64,000 nucleotides of DNA from Tetrapyrgos nigripes (Eukaryota > Basidiomycota > Agaricomycetes > Agaricales > Campanellaceae). Positions within the stretch are counted from its first letter, which is position 1, and each line of letters starts with the position of its first letter. The notes under the pieces were generated by a model. That model did no database searches, had not been told where the DNA came from, and was given only the letters and a program-made list of their open reading frames with translations. Positions 1 through 11,167 of this stretch are shown one piece after another. The DNA lies in the NCBI GenBank assembly GCA_013368315.1, contig JAACJM010000074.1, forward strand, positions 62,001 to 126,000, in the 5' to 3' direction. Both the position numbers and the translations under genes were made by a program.

Positions 1-1
1 T

Positions 2-3000
2 GCTGGTTGCCACAATCATCCTCGGATTCCATACACCAAACATCTCACTGCACAGGAGGCTAAAGACACTCGGCAGCATCTCGGGAACAACATGCACAAA
101 AAGCACTTGGAGTCATATGAAGGAGGAGAGACTCTAGATGGTCCAACTCCACCAGCACCACAGTTGGCACAGAAATTTGCAAACATTGAAACCTACCGTT
201 ATGAAACTAAAAAAATGACAAAAGGAGCTACAGCAGAAGTTGGATGGTCATTCATCAACCAGTTTCACTCCTGGATCCAGCAACATGAAGATGAAGTCCA
301 AATCAGAATCAATACTGTAGGAAGGGAGCCTGAATGTGTCATATCATTTCACTCAAAGTGGATGCAGGACCAACTCTTGCCAAAAGCTGAGCTTGTTGAA
401 GGCCCTTTGCCATTAGAGGGCATGCTGACTGATGGTGCACACAAGTATTGGGCAGATCCCAATGCTGTGTTGATTTCCACTACTACATTCAATACTGTAA
501 TTGATAGATGGGTTCCCTCCATGTTCAGCTATGCAAATGGTGTTACAACTCAGCATTACCATTGGCATTTCACTGCTGTCATTGAGGCTATTGCTGAAGC
601 TGCACATGAACATAATGAGAAAATTACTGATGAGTTGTTTGCACTTGTGAGGGCACTAGATTTTCTATGGTTTTGAAAAAAGCTGATTTTTTTGATTAGG
701 TTGTTGATTTCAGTGATGCTCAGCGCTTGGGATTTATCTCTGCATTCACCGACTATTTCATCCGCCAAGAGGACAACACTCGGACACGCACTGTACTAGA
801 GAATGCTGCTCAGTCACTGATCAAGGGATGCAGATATCACTTTGAAAAATCTGTAACACGTGTGGCTCGACTCAGTAACCATGTGCCACCTGACAGCAGA
901 GCTGAGTTTGAAGAACTGTGCAGACAGATGGTTATAGCTGAGAATTCTGCTGTGTTTGATAGAGTTGTGAAGATCATGAAGGAAACATGGCCAGGGCTGG
1001 AGGCATGGCTGAATTGGTGGTTGGCTCCAGAACATGCAAGTATGATTTTTCATAGCCAACGAAAAATGGACAGCAAACTTGCCTCAAAGCTTCCTGATAC
1101 AACCAATGCAGAGGAATCTGTTCACTCTGTCATATACCAAATAGCAGGTTTGCAGTCATTTCTATACTTACATTAATTATAATTCACTGATATTATTTGA
1201 CAGGCAAAAACAAGGATATTATCCAAGGCTTTGATGGATTACTCAAGGTTATGCGACACTTTCAAAGAATGCATGACTCATACATTCGTAAGTTGCAGTC
1301 TCAAGGACTTACCTTTGATTAATCTGTGAGACAGATGGACTTCCCATTCGATATGGTCGATCTCAATGCCAGCGTAAACTGGACCAGCTTGAGCGCTGTG
1401 AGGCAGAAACATTAACAGAAATTCCTCGACGTAGAAGACAGAGTTATAGCCACAAACCATCTCCCCGAAAACGTGATCGATCTGCTCTCAGAGAAGGTCG
1501 AGCTCCTGACACTCAGTCTACACTGAAACGGCCCCGAAAACAAGTCAAGATTACAGTCCCCAATAGCTCTGAATCAGAAGATGGATCACCTTCTCCTCCA
1601 GACATAGTTGACAAGCAGTTAACTCAGGGTCGCTACAAAGAGCTTTCTCCAGGGAAAACCAGACCAACTGATTCATTCACATCCATAATAGTTAACCTTG
1701 CTGCTGCAAAGGAATTTGCTAGCTATCCATGGGCAAATAACTCTTGTTGGCTTGATGCATCATTGGAGATCATTTATGTGACTTTGGCATGTCATGGACA
1801 TTGGAAGGACTTCTCAAGTTTTGCTGCAGACATAACCTATCCAATTTCACACCTGCACAAAACCCTTAGCAACCGCAGAGCTTGGCCTCTTTCCACTTTT
1901 CCAGGCTCTAAAGCTGGAAAATCAGTTATCCTTCAAAACATACGTGATACATTCAAACATGTCCTTGCAGGCCTTCCATTTTGCTTGTCAATAGCAGAGA
2001 ACTCATATGCTATGGTAATTCAGTTTTACTCTGATCACAGTACAAATCAGAGATATTGATTGCTTATGAACACAGGAACATGAATATCATTCTGCACTAG
2101 TAAGTCAAGGATAGTGCAATTTATCAAGCATGGCAACTGATTATTTACAGTATTGGCTATATTATCTCATTCGCCCACGAGGTGGACCAGTCAATCCAGA
2201 AGCTGTTAAGTTCTTTCTTCCTGTAGTACAAAGGCTCTCAAGCTGCAGTGAAGGCCATTACCAAGTTGAGAGTCCTTGGACCACATCTTCCACCTGGCAA
2301 GAGCCAGCAGCAAGATATCTCCAACTGTTTGGGGGGAAGATTGAGAACTGGTTCCAGTCAATTTTCAACCTATCCTCAATGGAGGTTCCACAGGAAATCC
2401 AGGGTTGCTGGAGATGCCACACAAAGGAGGGCACCAATGATCCAGACATCTATTGCAATGGGCAGTGCCAGAAAATGGAGTTTATTAGCTGGATACCATC
2501 TGTACTCATCATCCGACCAGGTATGGATGAAAAAGGCAATCAACCAGATTGGGATTTCCCTCGTGAACTATACCCAGGCTCAAAAGCCTCAGGTTCAAGA
2601 GATGGAGTGGTATACAAACTTGTGGCACGCATGTTCACAAACAAAGCACACTTTCGGTGTGTTACATTGATCCCAACAACAGGTGGGCAATCAGCAGTGT
2701 TTTCATATGATGGAATGGAGAATATGGGTTACAGTCAGCTTGTGAAAGGGAAGATTGGAGATTTACTTGCTGGAACAACAGGATACCAGCCTGATGGTTA
2801 CCAAACAGTCTGTGCTGTCTATAGCCTCAAAGGTGGCATTGTAGCACAGGAAAAATTCCATGAAGATTGTGTGAAGATAGCCCTCCAGAAGCTGGACCTG
2901 CAGTTGGATGGGACCAGATCAACCACTCTGACAAAGCCAGGATATAGAGAAATGACCAGAGAGGAAACAGTGAACTGGAAACCACACATCTCTATCACAG

Positions 3001-4837
3001 AGTATCAACAAACCCACTCTGACTCCAGACAAGTGGTTAAACCTGAACCAGCACACTCCTACTCACCTTCCCCAGGCCCATCTCCAACTACACCTCTTCG
3101 GACAATTCCCTCAAGTTCCCCACCACCTTCAACACCCCTTCCCATTCTTTGTCGATGTGGTGTTGAGAATGATGGCCATCGTGAGCTCATCAAACAGGTC
3201 ACTGTCCAATGTGATAAATGTCACAGATGGTCACATTTGGCCTGCCTTGTCAACCGCATGGAACCAACAATCAAAGGGGAATTTCTATGCCATGTCTGTG
3301 ATCCTGCATCAATGTTAGATACTTCAAGCTCACAAATCATAGAAAGTCTGAAGCAAGGTGTTCAATTGCGGGCTAATGTTGCTAAGCGTCTCTAGTAAGT
3401 AGTGTTGCATTGTCAGTTCTTCCATTTGACTAATTTGTGATAGTGCTGGCCGCACTGTCTTGGTTCAGATGGATGCCAACACATTGTTTTATTATCCTGG
3501 CCGACTTCTTCATCAGGAAAAAGGCAAATGGACAATCAAAATGTGGCGAGGTATTAAGCATGAGAACGCTAACAAGGTCTTGGAGAATATTTCTGTGAAA
3601 AGGCTGGTTGATGGATTGTATGGTGATCGTGAGGGTTGGCGATCAATCAGGGTATAAAAAATCTAGTACTTTAAGATCTTTTTTCATACTGATTATTTAA
3701 ACAGTTGGGCAGGTTCATCCGAACACATGAGGAGCGTGATCCAGCAGATATTGCCTCTGATTGGCAAGTATATCAGTACAACACAGAAGTAGACCGCGCT
3801 CTGTACAAGCACAAGGCTATGCTGCAAAAAATTTTGCATCATACCATCAATTCTGAATTTTCTGCACTTTCTGTGTCAAGTGTTCCAGCCCTTGCCTTGT
3901 ACCTGAATGAAGGTAATCCTGGATATGCAATTTTTAGAAACCACCAATACATGACAGCAGTTACACTGTTTAGACGTCCTTGTCCTGCATACTTTACTGG
4001 TGGGATCACAACAGATGATCAGGCTCGCATTTTGAACTGGCTCCACATCAATGTGCAGTCATTTTTATCAGCCCCACCTAAAGACTTTGAACTATGCATT
4101 GCACATGCACGAACTCTCTTTTTGGCTCACTGTCACCGTGAGACTTTCTTGGGATGTATTGAAGCAGGGTTGTCAGAGCTGGAGAGAGAGCAGTCAGTTC
4201 TCCACCAAGCATGGCAACGATTGGTTGATTTTAGTGGGAAGACTGTGGATGGCAAAATGAAGAGATTGAAGGCAGATGTTGATAGAGAGGCTCTCCAAAT
4301 TCTGGAAAAAGTCATGTTTGATAGATCACAGAAGGCTGGTGTGGCAGGAAGCGAACAATGGGGCCTGGATGTTGGTCCTCCTGAGGATTTGTGGTGGCCT
4401 TATGATGGTCCAGAGAAAAATGATCCAGATCTGCGTGTTGCTACAGAATCTGACCTTGAGGTGCAGTATTATCTTGGCGTTATTAAATATTGTTCTTGCT
4501 AACTGTGGTTTAGGAGAGTGAATTTTGTAAAGCTGAAAGAGAGAAGATGGAGCAGAAGGTAAGGGAGAAGGAGGCAGAGAAGCAGAACCATGCACCTCCA
4601 CGGCCAAAACCAAGGCCATTGACCAAGGAACAAGCAGCAGAACGTAGTAAAAAGGCTTTACAAGAAGCTGGACTTACAGCTGAAAGGCCTGACCTTGCTA
4701 AAGAGAAAGTAGTTAAGACATTGCAGACAGTCCAGGAGAATGCACAGTTGCGTAGATCTAAGCGGGTGGCAGATCAAACAAAAGAGACTGAGGAGACAGA
4801 GAATAATAAAAAATCCAAGAAACAAAGGAAACAATAA
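2..4837 (+). CDS. Mutator-like (MULE) transposase fused to USP-like protease and PHD finger, 5' partial
   Basis: Eight exons join without any stop: 2-646, 700-1147, 1204-1287, 1335-2014, 2151-3394, 3444-3651, 3705-4460, 4514-4837 (4389 nt, 1462 codons plus stop). Every junction is GT-AG and phase-consistent; only the 136-bp intron 2015-2150 is a less certain choice. The frame is open to the left edge, so the N-terminus, probably a zinc-binding domain (GCHNHP at the edge), is missing. The transposase core shows TDGAH (first Asp), VVDFSDAQ (second Asp) and TTNAEESVHS (probable Glu region). Next comes a USP-type Cys box (NNSCWLDASL, about 1745-1770) and a His box (KAHF followed by YDG, about 2650-2715). 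A C4HC3 PHD finger lies at about 3150-3290 (CRCG, CDKC, HLAC, CHVC). The tail is basic and Lys-rich. Known role of the core: DNA cut-and-paste. The protease is inferred to act on ubiquitin-like conjugates. Terminal repeats are not visible. Confidence 0.82.
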
Positions 4838-5198
4838 TTTAGAATACTGATCTGGGAGGCATACTAAGTAGTTCAGAGTCATAAATGTAGATACAGAGTC
4901 CTTGTTATCAGCCTGCTGAAATTTTGATCATGAGATCCATGAGAATGATACTGAATATTACTACAGCAGGCAGGTTACTGTCTCAGCATGAATAAGAGTT
5001 CAGTCACACATCACAGCCAAAAGAAGCTAAGGCCAGATTTGACATTTTCTATTTTTTTCAGATTTTTTTGGATTTTTTTTTTGTCAGAAAGACTGAACTT
5101 TCGTTCATGCCAGGACAGTAGTATATATGTGCAAATACCATTAGTTCCTTCCAACGGACTCTCATACAACATAAAGGCGAGAAACACAGTATCCGCTA
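4838..5198. other. AT-rich 3' flank of the MULE gene
   Basis: No coding exon is supported here. It may include the element's 3' non-coding part, but no terminal inverted repeat can be paired because the left end lies outside the window. Confidence 0.5.
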
Positions 5199-5310
5199 GG
5201 TACCCGCATAGGTGCCCGCATGGTACCCGCATGGTGCCCGCATGGTGCCCGCATGGGTACCCGCATGTGCACAGCCACTGCGGGTACCATGCGGGTACCA
5301 TGCGGGTGCA
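5199..5310. repeat. Inverted array of GTACCCGCATG-type short repeats
   Basis: About six units of GTACCCGCATG or GTGCCCGCATG run forward (5199-5265). About three units of the complement, CATGCGGGTAC, follow after the short spacer TGCACAGCCACT (5278-5310), giving a fold-back. A related cluster (GTACCCGCAG) recurs at 5913-5957. GGGTACCCG-rich subterminal repeats are known from hAT-type non-autonomous elements, so this may be a hAT relic. No target duplication was found. Confidence 0.6.
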
Positions 5311-7029
5311 TTACCAGCATCCACACAACATCTAAATCACTTCTAATGGATTGAAAATAAGGAATGCTGTAGCTCCTGTACTAATAGCCAGTACCTTGAC
5401 ATATTCAATGTGTAGAAATGAATTTCTATCATAAATTCTACTAAATCTTAGGCTAAATTCACATTGATCTCGACTTTTCTAGGAATTGGATCTACAAATT
5501 GCCTTAGTAAACACTTGAAACATTAGCTCAGTGATGTATTAGAATGAGTAGACTGCATTTACAATGCGAATTATGAAGAGTTTTATTCATGTGCAGGCTT
5601 CATTTCGAGTCTAAGGGTAATTTTGGTACATAACTCATAGAATATTGGCATGCAAAGAATGAAAATAGTCTCTACTGCATGCAATAGGCTTTTAGCAATA
5701 ATATCCAGGCTGTTTTGTGGAGAAATACTTGAGTTATCAATGAGACTCTAATGTGAATGGGAGTAAGTGGCTGTGCTTATCCATGTACATTTGAGTTTCA
5801 CTACACTTCGTTGAAGTCCATTTACAAGCTTTATGTACACTTTTACGCCTCTCTACTATGTTACAAATGCTCGTATGTATGTCATACATTGGTGAACTCA
5901 AATGATTACTGGTACCCGGGCCGTACCCGCAGCCCCGCAGGGGGTACCCGCAGATTTACCTATACCGCCTTGTGAGTGGGAACAACGTGGACATGGACAG
6001 GCTTGAGACGGGGACGACTGAGACTGAAACTCAGACAACTCAGCTAACCGGTCCGAGCCAGACATACACCGGCCTCTGACGAGCGAGCCAGACACGTCAA
6101 AGGTACAAGGAGTACAGAGAGCAGGATACAGGCAACAGATCACCCCCAGCCTCCAAGCCTCCAAGCATCTACATCGACATCCACGTCCATGTCCACATAC
6201 ATAAACCCACGACGCCAATGGATAATGGACATTTTCGGTTACGGTTTTCGAGTAGCGTGGGGTAGCGTCTACCAAAGGAGGCGAAAGGCTAAGATGATGC
6301 GATTTACGTGCTGTAGTTTGCGTGTAGCATTTTGCGTAGTCGGAAAGCGGTCGGAAAGCGAAAGTGAAAGCGAAAGACCAATGACAAGAGCAGCGACAAG
6401 AGCGAGTGAGCAAGAAAGGGAGGGGGAGAGAAAGGTAGATGAGGTGGGTGGGTAACGCAGGTGAGGCGGGTCAGGGTAACGCTAGGTATACGTAGGACCA
6501 AGATGACCACTGGTACATATGCGTTTGTGTAATGTGTTACTAGAGCATGTAGCGATCCAACTACTAGTGTACACTGGTAATAAGGCCCCACATCGACCCA
6601 TGTTTCTGTGTAGGATAAAGCAAAAGAAGGGTTAGCGTCAGGGTGTGAGTCAAGACAAGCAAAATAAAACAAAAATAATGCAACGAAATAAAGAAAGGCA
6701 AAGGCAAGGGGAGAAAGAAAGAAAGAAAGAAGCGAAGACCAAGACCAAGATGAAGAGAAAGACGATGAAGTTGAGAAGTTGAGAAAAGCGTTTCTCCACC
6801 ACGACACAAGGCACAAGCCATTCCTGGACCCTGGATCCAATTCCCATCTACATGCTCAAAGACCGACTCAGACCAAAACAAAATAAAACAAAACCCCATC
6901 TCCCCTCGAAAAAATAGAAAAAACTTCCCAAAAACACAAACGGCCAAAATACTCCATACTCCATCTCGTTACTCATAATTGCAAGAAACAAAACAAGAAG
7001 AAAAAAACACCAAAAACCAAATCAAAAAA
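5311..7029. other. Non-coding stretch, no supported gene
   Basis: Contains a second GTACCCGCAG cluster (5913-5957), a GA-rich tract (about 6660-6740) and a poly(A) run at 7025-7040. The long reading frames on the minus strand here are low-complexity (Ser/Phe/Leu-rich) and look like chance frames. The last exon of the Chs7-like gene may lie near 6900-7000, but no junction can be chosen. Confidence 0.5.
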
Positions 7030-7420
7030 AAAAAAAAAAACACTCACCCTCCGTTATACTCCTCCAAGTCCAAAACAACATCACCACCGATGCCGTTTCG
7101 AGGACTGTGGCTATGAAGGAGTCTAGTTTTGCGTTTGTGTGCTGTATGATAAGAATAGAGGATAGGAATAGAATCAGTATATGAGCAGACGCGGATGAGA
7201 GGAACAGCACGAGAAAAACCCAAAACCCAAACGCCAGACGCCAAAGACAAAACCCAAAAACGCAGAAAGAACTAACCTGACAAACCACTCTCTCCAACAA
7301 AAACCACGCCGCCTGACTCAGTACAAACAACACCGCACTCCCCAAAAACAACGCGAAAGGTTTATACTCTCCCAACACCCTCAACACGATATGCGTTATC
7401 AACACAAAGTACCCCACTAC
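7030..7420 (-). pseudogene. Chs7-like chitin synthase export chaperone, 3' half (cut by transposon)
   Basis: This is the C-terminal half of a multi-pass membrane protein. Coding sequence runs 7420-7277 (hydrophobic, ending FLLERVVCQ), then a GT-AG intron 7276-7142, then 7141 to about 7047 (HTNAKLDSFIATVLETASV, then WRSITEG). The LDSFIAT / WRSIT block matches the conserved end of the Chs7 family (ER chaperone for chitin synthase export; Pfam Chs7). The 5' half lies 6.4 kb away at 13851-14430. Removing the transposon and one copy of CACTAC joins the halves in frame. A donor GTGAGT at about 7047 implies one more short exon, not located. Confidence 0.72.
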
Positions 7421-7598
7421 TATGAGCCGCCGATTGGGAAAGTATTTAATTATACCTTCGCGCACAATGTCCGACCTTCGCACGGAATACTTGACCTTCG
7501 CACGGAATACTTGACCTTCGCACAGAATACTTGACCTTCGCACAGAATACTTGACCTTCGCGCATAATGCATGACCTTCGCACACATTGATGTCTGAC
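7421..7598 (+). repeat. Left terminal inverted repeat with 20-bp subterminal array
   Basis: The outer about 35 bp (TATGAGCCGCCGATTGGGAA onward) match the right end. They are followed by seven to eight head-to-tail 20-bp units beginning ACCTTCGC with spacer GAATACTTG or GCATAATG (about 7455-7598). Units of about two helical turns at both ends are probably transposase binding sites (inference). Confidence 0.85.
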
Positions 7599-7993
7599 CT
7601 TTGCGTTGATGTTAGACTTGCATATTTGAATATCTATACTTATTCTCTCTAGATTTGAGGGCTAAAAGCCCGTTCCAGCTGTATTCAGCGTTGATTCAGC
7701 CAACCCTAACCAAGTGAACACTCGATATAGATTGCTGATAGATTGCTGAAAGATGCGGCAAAGAATATTTGGAGGATTTAGATAAGTGATGGTGTAAGTA
7801 CGTTGAGTAGATATACTAGTAACAGAGTCTGTGAATTAATGAGGCATTAAGATGAATGATAATTAGAAAGAGACCATGTAAGTAAACGAGTGCAAGGAGT
7901 GGCTAGATATAGTGAACGAAAATTAATAGTGTGAACTAGAGACTAAAATACGAGAGTCCAGTATGAAATTACCAAGAATACCATCTCAAAACC

Positions 7994-9740
7994 TTATAGG
8001 TCAAGCTCGGACCAAAGCCAGTCATTTGCGGAAGACCAGACATGTTGGGAACGCTGTTCCATCTGAGGGTCATGCCGATAGACGTCGTCAGCCGCCTCGC
8101 TCGCTGAATTGACCTCATCAGGCAGATCAGGGGCTGTGTTGTCAGGAACGGCCTCACTCAGGCTCTTACCGTCGTCGTCGTCAACTTCGATGACATCTAT
8201 AAGTAAAGGCAACAGCGATCAGTAACAATCTGAGGAATATAGATTTGCAACCTACCATTATTGGATTGACGTGATGTCGAATTGGGTTCTGCATCACTGT
8301 CCAAGCTAGTAGCAGTGCTGAGACGTGCTGAAGCTATGGGGAGATCCTTGTCAGCGTCTATGGTCTCAAAGGAAAGTGGCTGGGGACCTACCACGTGTCA
8401 AACGATGACGCTTTGTTGGTCGCTCTGACTCTACTTCAGCATTCTCACCCTCCTCATCGCTAACAGCATGATAGCGGCGCTTCTTGATTGGTATGAGGGC
8501 TTGGGTGTTGGGATCGTCGGAATCTTCAATACTGCCGCCATCACAAGACTCATCACCACTAGCTTCTTCATCGCCAGAGTCGCTGGAGTCGTCATCGCCG
8601 GATTGGGAGTTGTCTCCAAGCTTCCACGAGTTCAAGATCTTCTTAGGGATAGGTGATATCGTTGCTGGAAAAAAAAAATGGTGTTAAAATAGTGAATTAA
8701 CGACAATAGCATGCAGACTATAATAATGACTCACCAATCGCAAGAACACTGTCAATAAATGCCTCGCGCGAGATCCGACTACGCTCATGAACATCCTTGC
8801 CGGTCAAATCACCGTCGTCAGGCATAATGACAAATTCTCCCTTGTTGCGTGTACAGACAAAGAAGGACGGGGTCTCTCCAGTAGTCTCGAGGTAGGCGAA
8901 TACATCAGGAAAGTGTTCCTCGTAAGTGGCAAGAAGCTCGTCTTGCTGCATGTCCTTGCGAAAGCCAAAGCCGTCGTGACTTGTCTTGACGAGACCACGT
9001 CGTGTTAAGGCAGCGAGAGAAGCCTTGAGGGCGTCTTGCGCCATACAACATCAGACACCATCATTGATGGCCGAATAAGCGGGTGGTGATCCCGATGAGT
9101 CTTTGATGCCTGTATAAGAGAAATATATCAGCGAAAGCAGCTTTAAAAACTACAAAATCTGAGACATGCCTTCACAAGGCCCACAGGTATCGTCATGAGT
9201 GTCCTGACCTTGAATTGGTTGAAACGGGGTGCTTTAGCCTTGAGAAAGAATGAGAGATGTTAGGTATGTGTTCTTTGTAGTCAGTGTTAAACTCACAGGG
9301 GTTGTGGACGTGGATTTCTTTGAAGGCCCTTGCTGCTTCGAGCCACTGCTCCGAGTCTTGCCCTTGAGCCCTTTACTTGTCTCTTTAATGGCAGTTGCAA
9401 GCATTCCGTTGTCATCGGTGGTCGAGACCGGTGGGGTTGAGCTGACGAGGAGATCAACCATCTCACGATGGGAACGGCCGTTGAGATGGTGAAAAGCCTC
9501 CATGCTAGGTCCAGCAGTAGGTACATCATCGTCGGAGTCTTCAATCAGATCTGCAACAGATTGGGATGTTGGGTTGTTGTGTTGGATGCGCAGGATGGAG
9601 GGGACTTCTTCTTCAGATGTAGAATCTGCAGCTTGGTGGCGTGAAGAACCTGGCAAATGTGAAGTGGTAGGGTGTCGTGTTCGAGGTTTCCGATGGTTGG
9701 TGTTTCGAGGTTTATTGGTTTTCTTTCGTCGTTTGTACAT
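7994..9740 (-). CDS. Transposon cargo gene: acidic, low-complexity protein with SUMO-interaction-like motifs
   Basis: A spliced minus-strand gene of unknown function. The N-terminus (from 9740) is very basic (MYKRRKKTNK), then Ser/Thr-rich with VADLIEDSDDDV. A middle exon (9044-8720) holds a compact, non-repetitive segment (about 108 residues). The next exon (8650-8398) is strongly acidic, then has the possible nuclear signal KKRR. Later exons (8394-8197, 8212-7994) end with an acidic stretch containing IDVIEVDDDD. Both hydrophobic-plus-acidic motifs resemble SUMO-interaction motifs. Exon joins before 9044 are uncertain: an in-frame TGA lies just upstream of codon MAQD, so the gene may carry a nonsense change. 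It sits inside the IS3EU-like element, opposite to the transposase. Confidence 0.5.
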
Positions 9741-9962
9741 GAAAGGAACGTGATGGTGGTTGAGAAAAGAAATGCGACCGTGTCAGACCACAAATCAGGT
9801 CGCTCAAGTTCCGTCCGTTACTCTTCACATTTTGAGCTTCTTTCAATATAATGTGATGTGATATTCCGCTTCAAATGTCCAATAGAAAGTTCTATTATTA
9901 GCAAGCTCTCATCGAGAATATTCTAGCAAGTACAACTACTACAAAGAATGCAGGGGGCGACA

Positions 9963-11058
9963 CTACGTTGCAGAAGAGATAGGTACTGTCATTGGGCCCC
10001 TAGGAAGCAAGGAAAGAACTCGGTTACACACAGCTTCTTTGGTCTCCTTATCCAAATCAAACTTTCCGGAATTGATGATGCGAATGATCACAGCCTCCTT
10101 GCACCCTTCCGTCACTCCAGGAAACGTCATCTCCTTGATCATCTGAAGACCCTTTGCAAAGGTAGGATCATTGGGGAATGGTCGAAGAAAAACCGGCGAA
10201 AATTTCGTCAGCCAACCTTCATGCCAAGCCTTGTTACACTGAGAATCTACGTGTTTGGGCCCGAAAAAGGGACAGAGAACATCGCCCTGAAGCAATGATG
10301 GAGGCGTTGAAGCCATCAGCTCACGCTCCTGAGAAATGCGCACATGAGCCTCAACAATAATGGAATAGACGATGGGAAGCTGATATGCGCTTTCTTTTTC
10401 TTCCTCCGAGTAAAAATTCATCGGAATCCCAATAAGCTGAGGAACAAAACGCTGAATCCAACAGGGAACACCCTCCTGGCAAGCTAGCAGGACTTTTTCC
10501 CATTTGTTAAGCTGGTGATAGTCGGAAAGTTGTTCAACTGCATGCTCCATTCCGCCCAATGACGCAAACTGATTGGAAATCTTGAGGAGTCCAACGTAAT
10601 AAGGGATATAATCCTCCGATCTGGCCTCCGGTTTCTTCCAGCCTCTGAGAAAAATCAGCATCAACGAGGACACAATAAAAAGGAAGGGATACGAACACTT
10701 TCTTGATGTAATCCAAGAATGGATAAAACTGCTCCTTCTTGACAGTCGGCCCCATGTAAACAGGATCGTCGAAAGTGCCTTTAGCAGCTGATGGCAGTGA
10801 GAAAAGATCTTGAAATCCCTCCGAGACATCCGTGATACGACTTAGATTCAGACTAACCACCTCGTCCTCAACCTATGCATGTACAAAGAAACTGCACGTT
10901 CAACACATATTAGACTCAAATTGAATTCAAGTGCTTACTCGAATACATATGTTCCGATTCTGGTCACAGTATTGGTGATTTACTTTGAATCCTTGAGAAG
11001 TTACGAATGGATAGTGGTCAGATGAAAGTAGGTTGTCACCAAGTGGAGTCAGAATCAT
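9963..11058 (-). CDS. Transposon cargo gene: BTB/POZ-like protein
   Basis: Exon 1 is 11058-10939 (40 residues, ending NRNICIR), with intron 10938-10873 (GTAAGC...ATAG). Exon 2 from 10872 begins VEDEVVSLNLSRITDVSEGF. The pattern 'NICIRVEDEVV..., EGFQDLFSLP, ...LLKISNQF, AVEQLSDYHQLNKWEKVLLA, CWIQRFVPQL' matches the many Agaricomycete BTB/POZ proteins (protein-protein interaction, often Cul3 adaptors). The last exon runs from about 10650 to the stop at 9963. Joining exon 2 to it needs a non-standard junction or a one-base shift near 10640-10690, so the copy may be frame-broken. The start at 11058 was preferred to 11169 because the latter overlaps the transposase start codon on the other strand. 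Confidence 0.5.
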
Positions 11059-11167
11059 GATGTCTTGATGAGAGACTGGGGGCCGTTGACGGTGAGAGTT
11101 TACCACACAATTTATGTACCCATGATCAGCACTTATGGTAAGCTCGTGCCTAACACATGTTTCCCTC
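11059..11167. promoter_or_regulatory. Putative divergent promoter between transposase and BTB-like cargo gene
   Basis: Only 109 bp separate the chosen minus-strand start (11058) and plus-strand start (11168). If both starts are right, both genes share this control region. No clear TATA box is visible. Confidence 0.35.

Noticed and set aside
2248..2670. 140-codon plus-strand frame
   Set aside because: Shadow of the USP-like exon 2151-3394, whose frame carries the conserved His box and PHD finger.
2..4837. KDZ (Kyakuja-Dileera-Zisupton) transposase
   Set aside because: The KDZ hallmark (an ILSYDIACQW-like block) is absent; TDGAH, VVDFSDAQ and NAEESVH fit the Mutator type.
5898..6947. Minus-strand frames of 127-178 codons
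   Set aside because: Low-complexity Ser/Phe/Leu/Cys composition and no plausible exon structure.
7455..7598. Regular short direct repeats that look like a CRISPR array
   Set aside because: No unique spacers, a eukaryotic context, and a mirrored copy at the other transposon end; they are subterminal transposon repeats.
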